Assembly: GCA_023078555.1 (NCBI GenBank)
Contig: CM041200.1
Span: forward strand, 8,052,807 to 8,116,806
Origin: Ulva prolifera
Lineage: Eukaryota; Chlorophyta; Ulvophyceae; Ulvales; Ulvaceae
DNA: 64,000 nucleotides
Direction of reading: 5' to 3'
Every line of letters starts with the position of its first letter. Positions within the stretch are counted from its first letter, which is position 1. The notes under the pieces were generated by a model that worked only from the letters and a program-made list of their open reading frames with translations, was not told the DNA's origin and did not search any database. Of this stretch, positions 48,801 through 58,683 are shown in pieces. A program made the translations under genes and the position numbers.

Positions 48801-50456
48801 GGCTTGTCGCTTGTATATATATGTCGTTATCTCGCGGGCATAGACTCTATCGGATATGTGCTACGCACAGCCGCGAATGCACCCAACCGATAGGGAGGGC
48901 AGGAGGAGGGGGTCATCCACTCCCGCTAAAGGGTGGTCCCCCCCCGGGCGCGCAAAATCCGCTGCGAAACAGCCAAATTGGGGAAGGTTTCCACCATTGT
49001 TTAGGTAGTTTGGGAACTCGTAGTGTTCGATCTCAGTCTTGGGAAAAGTCCCCAAGGTTCGTACCCTTTTCGGCACAAATCAGCCATTCTCCCCAATATC
49101 GACAGAACGAAGAGATAACGTCCCCAATCACTCGCCTTTGCTTCCAGAACACGAACCACGTCATAAATAAGCTATAATATGTTGCTATCTTTGTGGTTGG
49201 TGTATTTCCGTTGTATGCGGGTGACCCGACACAGTGTGTACAGTACGTAGTGTCGTTCGGCTGCCAATCAACTTGCTGGAGACGGCAAGCAAGCGTCGAT
49301 CGATGGTGTTTTTGTTATATGTTAAGCAGTGTCGTGGATCAATGAGACAACGCCGATTACGTGCGTCGACGGCTGTATGGCACGTTTGCACGCACAGTTC
49401 TTTCGTAACGCGACTCAACCACGTGCTCATCGCATACCAAAACACGACCATCACATCAGCAGTCGGAACAAGCATTCTGCGCTGTTTGACAGCGTCCTCG
49501 CGAGAAGTAGCCCACATCGGAGGATGTCAGGCACTCATTCACCACGACAGACTCGCCACCTCACTAAACACATCGACCACACTACGCCACTTACACCAGG
49601 ATTTGGACTTGCATCCTGTATGTGGGCCCGTTAGAGCCTCGACCGTTGTTCAGCTCTGCAACTGCATTGGCTTGCACACTACACCATCACAAATGCTCCG
49701 AACGGCCGTGACTTGGTTCCAGTCGATGTCCAGGCAACAAAACGAGTTTATATGCTCTCGTGATTTTTCTTATGTTGTCAAGCAGGGTCCATTTGGTGCA
49801 CCTCCGGGTCACCGTCTGCTGCCCTGTCAGAGACACAGGAACGATTCGAGAGCGCTGAAACTGCAGATGCCAAGACACGTAAAATGGTGTGAACATTTGC
49901 GAATCGACACAGTCAAAGCTACTCGCTTTGTCTCACTTGTGCACTGTTACCCCTGCGTGCCGTCTCAAAGTGCACGAATCAGCTGCCTCCCATTTGACAA
50001 ATTCGATGCAGCGCGGCCGTCTAGGGGCAACATAACACAATAGCAAAGGTTGTAGAAGAAGTTTGGGAAAGATTGGGAAAGGAGCTGAGACACTGGGCAA
50101 CATTGGGGAGCCGAGGACGGCAAATCGAGTTTCTCCCCAACCAGACCGGCTATTTCGGCGATTGTGACCCATTTTGCCCAAGACTCCGAACTAAAACACT
50201 ACGATTGTTCATTCAACTTAGACAATAGTGGAAACCTTCCCCAATTTCTCTGTTTCGCAGCGAATTTTGCGCGCCCGGGGGGGGACCACCCTTTAGCGGG
50301 AGTGGATGACCCCCTGCAGGAGGGGGGGAGGGGCGCACCTGTCGGCTGGGCGGTGACCGAGGTGACGGCAAGTGTGGCCACAAGTGTGACCAAGATCGTG
50401 TCACGCATGGAGCGGCCTGGTTTGCGACGGGGCTTCCTTGATTTGAGGGGTGCCAT
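45854..50456 (-). CDS. Secreted four-cysteine protein, family copy B (intron 1 invaded)
   Basis: Three exons: 50456-50339, 46677-46318 and 46098-45854 (stop), 240 residues. Exon 1 starts MAPLKSRKPRRKPGRSMRDT and continues with a hydrophobic core to SVTAQPT, a signal peptide; the same MAP start is seen in copy C. Exon 2 gives DFGNLEGIPDKDFTTGFFLR, AVGPGGTLQVVDIDSNRVLG, FIYNFNPCGFMSPNTQPASS and GFVNELGTLIRNETL. Exon 3 gives VTGFISNPACTPVTAIGVFS, TPDPNFS and the end CATRCGI. All splice phases equal those of the paralogues. Intron 1 is 3.66 kb, against 0.2 to 0.6 kb in the other copies, because it contains a 1,409-bp transposon and a 1.5-kb tandem repeat. Whether the intron is still spliced correctly cannot be told. 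An alternative is that exon 1 at 50.4 kb belonged to another, now lost, copy; the phase match argues for one gene. Confidence 0.74.
47290..48812. repeat. Higher-order tandem repeat, two units of about 778 bp
   Basis: Positions 47312-48089 and 48090 to about 48812 are two similar units with a period of 778 bp. Each contains about four sub-repeats carrying GCGCTCCGCCACGGACGCGG (about 47423, 47580, 47772 and 47951 in unit 1; 48199, 48357, 48555 and 48735 in unit 2) and GCAGAGCGC...CACCTCTGGCCACG. TATA-rich stretches flank both sides (47281-47291, 48813-48822). Long frames run through on both strands because the repeat is high in GC and lacks stops; they look like by-products. The array lies wholly inside intron 1 of family copy B. 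Confidence 0.85.
48907..50315. mobile_element. Non-autonomous DNA transposon, AGGGGGTC family, copy 1
   Basis: This 1,409-bp element starts AGGGGGTCATCCACTCCCGC and ends with the exact complement of that sequence. The terminal inverted repeats match over about 95 bp with five or so differences (48907-49001 against 50221-50315) and more loosely to about 150 bp. A perfect 8-bp target duplication, GCAGGAGG, flanks it at 48899-48906 and 50316-50323. The interior has an open frame on the plus strand from an ATG at 49303 to 50043 (246 codons) without a recognised domain; it shows no transposase motifs. The insertion lies 15 bp downstream of the exon 1 donor of family copy B, in its first intron. 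Confidence 0.9.
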
Positions 50457-50865
50457 CGATGATCTGCATGGACATGGGATCGCATTACGCCGGCCAGAAG
50501 TCTCAGCTATGTGCCTGGTGTGGCCACAGGTAGATCCTGCTACATGGTCTGTGAGAGCCCATGCATTGGGGGGGGGGGGGGGCCGTGGCACCATCGGCCC
50601 AGCTGGTTTGGCCCAGCCTGGCCAACAATTGCCGAGCGCATCTCCAAAGGCGCGTTTGTCCAGTGGGCGCTGCGGGTGTTGTCGGTGTCATTGCAGCGCG
50701 GCAATGCGGATATGTATCGGAAGTCTGGGCTTGTCATCTCTCGGGAGCAAGGGTTGCGATATGATGCGGGCCTGGAGGACGCGATCCTGCCGGACTGAGT
50801 TGTGAGTGCGGTTGTAGTGTTCGTGTGTGTGTGAGTGTATGTTGCATTTGATTCGGATGAGATTC

Positions 50866-50903
50866 GGTTTCAGTGTTTGTTTTCTCCCGTTCACTCTTTT
50901 GTA
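50866..50903 (-). promoter_or_regulatory. 38-bp element shared upstream of family copies A and B
   Basis: Identical to 38758-38795 and placed 410 bp upstream of the copy B ATG in the same orientation. A regulatory or 5' UTR role is inferred only from this matched position. Confidence 0.4.
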
Positions 50904-53900
50904 AATGAACAATTGCCGAGAACGCTACAGCAGCCATGGTGTCTACTGAAGCAATGGAGGCCGCATCGATGGCCGTTCCAGGCAGCAAATGCTCCTGGAC
51001 CAAGTGGAAAGCGTCACGCAAAACCTTCATCTCGGAGTCTGCGACGCGAATGCAGTGCCGGTGCAGCGCGCAAGCTCTGCACAGATGGCTGTGTCGGCGA
51101 CAGCTGATATCTCAAGTTTGCGGCAGTGCACACCTCGACGCCGGCTTGCGGTGACACGGGCCACGTTCGTCGACCGCCACGAGGCTCCGGATGGCGCCCG
51201 CCAGTGTCAACCCGCCGCCGGAGCTGGAAAGTGCCGAGCCGAACGGCTTCGAATTCACAATACGAAGCTTGTGCTGGAGCTTGAGCACGTGAGCTAACCT
51301 CGAGCCTGCAGGGCAGCGGGCACGATATCGATGCACATGTAACCACATATAGGCCTGTTCCGGAGCTTCCTACGCAGATCTAGATCGAGTCGTGGTGAAT
51401 GCGGTCGCTGTGCGTTGATAACGGGTCCTCTTGTCGAGCATCTGCTGGAGCTGTATACATGTGTCGTTACCGGTAGACACGACGAGCTGTTGTGCCTACC
51501 GGTAAGAAACGCCGACGAGTTGTCGAACACGCGGAGCCGTCGCACAGGAAATCTGTGACGCCCTTTGTTCCAACGCGCAGAAATGTTGCAGGACCATTAC
51601 CTGCGCTGACCAGAGCCCTGCAATACGCGAGTCGCCTGTAGATCTGCAACGTTGTCAGCGGTTATCAGCCTGTCTTGTCACTCTTGTCCTAGCAGCCCGT
51701 GGTCCGAATGTTTACGGAAGCGTGCAGTATCTCCAGCGAGCACTCTCCAGCGCTGCTCGTTGGATTCAGATCTCAAGTTATGCCCCGAGACGAATGCTGT
51801 GCGTATCTCTGCGCGGAGTGAATGGGTCAACGGTCTCGGGAATGTCTGCAGCTTTGGATCTTAGTATGCGGTACCGACCAAATGTTTTTTATGGTTCAAC
51901 AAGTTGCAATTGCGCGTGACAAGGCGGCGTGCGCATGCTGCATCGCGATGTGCTCGAGCGGACGCGTCGTTCCAGTGTCCGAAGGGAACTTTGAGTGTGG
52001 AGGCCGGCGCCTCGAGGCCGCGCGGGCGCGTTGATCGACGCGCGATGGCGCACTTTGCATCTCTGAGATGAAAAGCGCGTAATTTACCGCACACGACTGC
52101 GGCGTTGCTGTATATCAAGAGATGGAGATGCAATTGTGCCGGTTCAGTGGTCGAGTCCATGCCGTCGTTGCTCCACATTCCGCTGGCTCGAACTCTATGA
52201 ACCAGTAGTCCTCTTGTATGCTGTTCACGGCGCCACCTGTTCTGATGTGTAATCGGTCATGTTCTGGTAAGTCGATGACTCGATGAAGCCTTCATCCCAG
52301 CGACAGCCCTGCCTTCCGCGCGCAACGTTGAATATGCTGCTAAGTGCGCCAAACCAGACAGGTCGGTTCTCTCAAAAGACCGATGACTGAATTTGTTGGA
52401 GTACTATGCTGATTATTGTATCTTTCGACTTCGATTTATCCCATCGTATGATTGTTGACTGTCGACGACGTCTGCTACAGCATGCAAGGGCCCCGTGGCA
52501 CTGCCATTGCGGCGTGTCGCGGCAATTGTGAACATACGAAGCTGTACCGCATATTGCTCACGCTTCGGCAGGAGACTGGTCAACGATTATCAGAGGTTCT
52601 AGGGAAGGCGATGTGACAAAGAGCTATCGCTCGTGCAAACAGCAGGCACTAGTACGGTGCGCACAGAGCGCCCGGATAGGCTGTCTCGTTGTCCACAAGC
52701 AGAACAAGTCACCGATGTGTGCTGATATCAAGATGTTGCTTCGGCCTCACGCATTTCATTGCTGAAGTGCAGCTACGAGCATCCCTGACACGTAGCCCAC
52801 GAAGTAGATGTCTGCAGCTCGAACAGATGTGCAGTCTATAGGAGAGATCATACAGTTATCGATCGTCGCTGAAGCGCTGGAAGGGTGCAGTGGATGTACG
52901 GCTCGGTGTGAGCAGTGCACAAATGCACATATGCAGGACATTCCCAAACCGGTTGCATGCTGGCCTGGCACATGGACACTTTGCACTAAGACTGTACCAA
53001 GTGGAACATCGAGCTATTTTGGAGTGACGATAGGCTCGACCAGGACCAAATTGTCGCAAGTAAAGCCCTGGAAGTTGCTCAATCACCATCGACAGGCATG
53101 AATATGCTGTTCCACTGCGTCCACGGCATCACGTCACCCATCACATGCTACCAACACACAGCTAGCAGCTCTGCATCAGCACAGGCACTCGGTGCAGCAA
53201 TGCGTCTACAGGCAGGCACGTTTGCTCTCCACAGTGCCATGCAGTCAGCTTGACACCGGTCGGCTTCAGCAGCTCAATGCGTCTTGGCGAATACGAAGCT
53301 TTGCGGGCTGTTGGGCCGTCAATGTTACACAGATGAAGGCAGTGGCGTCAGACGCAACGAAGTGCTTTGATGCTACTTCACAGCTGGCAGATATCTCACA
53401 CTGTCTGCAATCCGTTCGACTTCAATCCCTTCCCATGCGGCTGCATCGTGCTCACTTTCGACCTCCTCGCCCTCCTGAACAAACACGCTCACCGCGCCGC
53501 AGAAGCCCCCACAGCATGCACACCTCCCGATATCAGATGCTAGCTGCCCGACCACCGGCAACATGTTGCCTGCAGCAGCTGCCTCTAGAGGCCTCTAGAG
53601 CGCTGTCAATGCCACCAACGCACGCCATTCCTTTCTTCGCGGTACGCGAAACGCGCCGTGATGCCATACAAAGACGGCTTGTCTGCCGCACACACGGACC
53701 GCTCTGTGGCATCGCAGGTGCCAGTCTCGTGGGGCATGTACATCGGGCTGCGGTGCTCTTCGCGTCCCCTGCTCTGTGTCTGTAAAACAGACCGCTCGGC
53801 ATCTGAACACCATGCCCACACACCCACCCCCCACCCTCACGCCACCCCCCTTGCACGCCAGGGTCAGCCTCGGCGCCGATAGTGGGCATAGAGCATACTG

Positions 53901-53937
53901 GTGTGTGGGGTAGTGGTACCGCAGTGGCAATCGCCCC
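50904..53937. other. Intergenic, no gene recognised; one palindrome
   Basis: Frames are short and show no supported splice chain. A 39-bp palindrome lies at 51467-51505, with perfect 10-bp arms TTACCGGTAG and CTACCGGTAA around a partly self-complementary centre. A short duplication (CCTCTAGAGG) lies near 53583-53600. Confidence 0.4.
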
Positions 53938-55424
53938 TCACACCACCAGGCCGCATGCCGCGGCACACTCCGGGTCGATCTGCAGCAGCGGCCGGTCTCC
54001 CGCGGCGATGTCGGCGCGCAGGCCCAGCACGTCCTCCGCGGACAGCATCGGCAGCATCGCCCGCACGACCGGGACCGGCAGGTTGACGAGCGAGGTGAGC
54101 AGGGGGGCGGGGTTCGGGTCGGGGGTGCTGAAGATTGCGATCGCGAAGGCCTCCTCCGTGCATGATGGGTTCGCGATAAAGCTCGCCAGCCCTGCATGTA
54201 CATGAATTCACCCCCGCGATGCCTGGCACGTCGAGACGCTAAGAGAGACAGGCTTTTACTGCCTGATCATGGCTGCCATGCGTAGCGTGATCCCGCACCG
54301 GTATGTGGTCCTGGACGAATATGTGGAAGAACACATGCATGTGTATACCTGAGTGCTGGGTGTCCTGACAGTGGGGTTTGTGGTGCCAGCCAGCATCCTG
54401 AACGTGCTGTGTGTGGGTTGGTGGTGGGAGCAGCACGCGTCAGCTTATCGCCACAGGGCCCTCCAGCGGAGCACCGTATGCCGACTTGAGCAGCACCTCG
54501 GGTTTGCAATCAGGCGGTGATGCGAAAACGACATGCCAGGCATGTTCGAACACACAGTACAGCGCAACAGCTACAGTAGCTTGCAAGGCGCATCAGCAAC
54601 GGCCTCATCGGCCCTCTCTAGCGGCTCCTCGAGGCTCCATGGACATCCTATAGTTATGTTGACACTATAAACGAATCCATGCATTCATTTTGGAAGATGT
54701 AGACGAGCCGGCACCTTGCGGGATGAGGAAGGAACGCGACATCTCCAGCTCGCGGTTGCGCACAAGCCCCCCGAGCTCGTCCACAAACCCGATGTCCAGG
54801 GGCGCGTTGAGCGGCGTCACTGTCTGCGACGACGCGGGCTGCACGCCCGGCGACACGAAGCCGCACGGCTGCAGGGCATAGAAGAACTGCGATGTCGCGG
54901 AGGCTGTGGCACCGAGGACGCGGTTCGAGTCGACGTCGACGACGGTCAAAGTGCCGCCGGGGCCGACGTCTGGGCGGCGGTCCATTAGGGTGTAGTCGGC
55001 GGGCCGGAAGGCGGCGCGGAGGAAGATGCTGGTCGTGAAGTCCTTGTCCGGGACACCCTGGAGGCCGCCGAAGCCTGCACGCGGTGCTGAGCGGCGCTGC
55101 TGAGTATGTTATGTGGTGGGCGTGTGCAGGGGAGTGTCGACGCGGCCCCGTGGACATGCATATGTGAAGATGTCGTGCTACGGGGAAGTGTATGACATGT
55201 CAGCGCTATCGGGTCTGCTTCGCAGGGCTGCTGTAGCCTCAGGGTTCTGGGGGCAGGTGCGGGGAGGGGTCAAGGCCCTTGTCACAAGGGGGAGGAGCGT
55301 TACCTGCCGGAGGCTGCCCGGACACCATCGCCACGGCGTGTGCAGCCGTCAGCGCCGCCGTGAGTGCGGCGCGCATGCTGCGGCCGCCGGTGCTCCGAGC
55401 CGCCTTGCGGTTAGGGGGTGCCAT
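53938..55424 (-). CDS. Secreted four-cysteine protein, family copy C
   Basis: Three exons: 55424-55304, 55074-54715 and 54191-53938 (stop), 244 residues. Exon 1 starts MAPPNRKAARSTGGRSMRAA, continues with an Ala-rich hydrophobic core (ALTAAHAVAMVSG) and ends at a GTAACG donor. Exon 2 gives GFGGLQGVPDKDFTTSIFLR, DVGPGGTLTVVDVDSNRVLG, ALQPCGFVSPG and GFVDELGGLVRNRELEMSRS. Exon 3 gives LASFIANPSCTEEAFAIAIF, STPDPNPAPLLTSL and ends CAAACGLVV, two residues longer than copies A and B. All intron phases are 1. Intron 1 is only 229 bp, the shortest in the family. No known domain is recognised. Confidence 0.8.
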
Positions 55425-57577
55425 CTGCGGAAGCGGACGAGAGGTGTCAGGCTGTCGCAGGTGGGCGGGCATGCATGTAGCAGGCGCAGGGATGGACAGG
55501 GCCTGGTGGCGTGAATCTTCAGGGCCAGGGAACACCGGTCAGGCCGGCTGGGATCCTGTCAGGCCAGGCCTGGTGTGCATGCGTGCGTGCACGCAGGCCA
55601 CAGCAAGGCACGGACGGTCGCCCACATGTTGCAACCTTGCAATTGTTAACCTTAGGATTTGCTCGCGCATATATCTGTGTGAGCAGGGCCGTGCCCACCC
55701 GGACAGCCTTTTGGATGTACGTCCAAGCTGCCGTCTCAAGAGGAGGTCCCTGGGGAGTCGTGGCTACTGGTACACACCTGGTCCATCTTGGGCGGCTTGC
55801 CTTGGGTGTGCCGGCTTCGTGCCGACCGAGGCTGTGCAGACTGGAGGCTGCTGTGACTGCCGGTGACCGACCTAACGCGATTGTGTTTGCGCCTGGATGT
55901 CGACGTGGAACCGGTAGGAGCTGTGAGGAGGTGTGCACAGCGTTAGCGCAGCCGTAGCTAAGCCTTGAAAGGGTCTTACTTCGCGATGGCGAGCCTCGGA
56001 CCTGCACGAGACGGTCCCTTTAAGCTTGGAGTCAACGACCCCTGCTCGAAGCATGTGCAGGTGTGTCTCTTGTAGTGCATATGCAGGCTTCTTCGAATTC
56101 GGCGGCGTTAGCTACCACTGGCAGGTCGGCCAAGACCAACACCGGATTATCAGCTGGAGGCTAGTCGCTATTCAATGAGTCCTGCGTGCAAGGATAATGC
56201 TTGTGCCACCTGGGAGCGCTGCTCCGCCGTGGCGGAGGTGCGCCTGCAGGGCCAGCTGCCAGTTGGCTAGCCAAGCGCTTGGCCGCTTTTCGATTCACCC
56301 GAACTTCGAAGCGATCGCAACATCGTTGTCACGCTGCTATATGCACCGGTAAAGGTGTGCTGGTCTGTGCACAGGTGTGTTGCGTGCCACGCAGTGCTGT
56401 GGTGGCTGTGTGGGTGTGTTTGTGCCCCGCGGTGCTGCTTTCCTCTCTAGAGACTTTTGTAACGAAAACCTGCCTCTCTGTCTTTGCAAACATGTCTTCA
56501 AGGACAGATGTCATCCACCGCTGTATGCAACAATATATGCATCGCGAGGGGTGCCCATCACGACAGGTGTCCCTGGCCAGGCCCGGGCCGCCTGCGTTGC
56601 CATTGGCGGGCGTGCACAGCATGCTGCAGGCATATGCATGCCGCCCCGGCGGGGGCGACGTGTACAGCCGCTGCGCGCCGAACGGCCATTCAATTGCAAG
56701 TTGCAAGCGGTATTGATTTCAACCGATTGCGCTCGCACTCGCGTTCCGGCCTAGGCTGCATGCATACATATGTCGGCAGGTGTGAGCAGACCTGATAACA
56801 GTAATGAAAAAATATCCGTCGGGGTGCTTGTCCCGCGGCGTCCGCGATAGTCGTCGTGCCGAATGTTGCACCGGCCGCTGCAGTTGTCTCAGGGACCCGG
56901 GCTCGTATGCTGTGTTCACTTGAGCTTGTTCAGTATCTGGTAACAGTTCTCGACAATGAAGGTAACAGGCTGGGCTTGTGCAACCGTAGACAGGTGTAGC
57001 TGTTAATTATAACAATTAATTGTGTACCTCGAGATACGCCGCGGCCCGGGGTCAGTGTCGGCGCTGGCTGTGGGCTCTTTGAGCGCCATGCATGGCCATG
57101 GAGAAAGTTCCCGATCCCCCTCAGCATGAACTTCGACGGAGCAAGGACGATTCACGGTTTGAACTGCCGGCGCCGGCGCGCGCCGCCATTGGCGGAGCGT
57201 GCACAGCGGCGTGCGCTGCATCGTCAGCACGAAAGACCGGGGGGAAAACGCAGCTGGCGTGCCGGCCGGTTTGTTACAAGGACAAAGGCAGCAAGGCGTG
57301 CCGGCCGGTGTGTGGCTTCCGTGGGTGTTACAGCGCGGAAGTTTACAGAAGAGTGAACGTTCGAACGGGCACAGACAAACACAGCAACAGAAGTTGTGGC
57401 GTAAGGACAACTCGGCGATCTCGAGGCAGCTTGCACCACAGGCAACGATATATCACTATACAGCTCAAGCATACCACCCAAGCCCAAATTCGCCGCGAAG
57501 CCCATGGTGCGCACAGGCATGCGCTGACCCAAATCATCCGGCATATTCCCAGCGCTGATCTGGAGCCACCAAGTGAT

Positions 57578-57610
<33 letters not shown>

Positions 57611-58626
57611 ACCAAAATTTCATCTGCACCCTACGGACACACCCCTATCCCACCTCGCCGCATGAGCGGCCGCAGGGGCGTCCACACTCGCGGCCAAGAT
57701 CATCGCCACCCGGGTGGCGAGCCCACACAAATTGTCAATTGTCAACGCATGTGTCGGGCCCCACACCCCCGCTACCCTCCCCCGTACTCCAACACAGAGG
57801 TCCGCAGTTTGAACCCCGCTCCAGCATGCGGTGGCCCGACCGCACAGCACCGCCTGTGTGTTCTTTGCGCTAGCGCAGCTGCTTGCCGGCTTCACCGTGC
57901 TGCTGGCTCCGCCTCCTTCATCGCTTTGAGACTGCACCGCCCGCCGCACATCTGCCGAGGCGCGGTCACCGCAGGGCCCATCGCCCCTGAACGAAGCCGG
58001 CCCCCGCAGCACAGCATAGCGGCCCCAGCGCGGATCATGAGGGGCCACGCTGCGCGCTGTGAGGTGCTGGCAGCAGACAGTGGCGCAGTACATGCACAGT
58101 GCCGCCGCTGAGGCCAGACGGCCAACGATCACTGGCCGGTCATTACCAGTGCATGTATCCACAAGGCCCGTCAGAACTGGTTTACCCGCTTGAGGTGCCA
58201 GCAGCGGAACGGCAGTGCAGACCTGCCATGATCAAGTGCTCGGCAGAGTTACCGCGAGAGCGCGTGCATTGCATTCTCGAGGAAGAGTCTTGTGGAGAGA
58301 TACCACTGGTAGAGGCAAGCTCCCAGCCGATCGCGAGCCCAAGTTTCCCCGTCACGCGTCTTGCGCAACAGCGAGACCATGGTCGAGGGCCCCGTACCGT
58401 CGTGCCCACACTGCCTGCGAGCTTTCTGGTCATGATCAGTGGTAGCCGTTGCCTCGGCGCCGCTGCGCATCGTGGCTGTCGGCAGTGGAGCTCCATGTGG
58501 CAGCGCACTGCCGACCGCCGAGGCGGCGTGTGTGCTGCTGGACCACTGTTCAAATCACAGCACATCATGTATCAGCATTGAACATCGCCCCCCCCCCTAG
58601 CCACCCCCACAGCGTGTTCCCTGCCC

Positions 58627-58658
<32 letters not shown>

Positions 58659-58683
58659 CCGCCACGCATGCATGCGCGGCTCC
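55425..58683. other. Intergenic between copies C and D, homopolymer tracts, no gene
   Basis: Poly-C runs lie at 57579-57610 (32 C) and 58629-58655. A plus-strand frame of 339 codons at 57092-58111 passes straight through the first poly-C run and is Pro/Ala/Arg-rich, so I do not take it as a gene. A diverged copy of the 38-bp shared element lies at about 57343, and the interspersed motif (minus) at about 57271-57290. Two short stretches near 56585 and 57178 share GCCATTGGCGG and GTGCACAGC and may be old duplicates of each other. Confidence 0.4.

Noticed and set aside
47498-48893. Plus-strand frames of 252 and 332 codons in the tandem repeat
   Set aside because: They follow the 778-bp repeat and appear because the repeat has few stops; similar frames exist on the minus strand and there is no start context or domain.
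54239-54653. An extra exon between exons 2 and 3 of family copy C
   Set aside because: Exons 2 and 3 of copy C join in the same phase as in the other three copies; an added exon would break the shared architecture.
57092-58111. 339-codon plus-strand frame
   Set aside because: It reads through a 32-C tract as poly-Pro and contains no recognisable domain; an intergenic origin is more likely.
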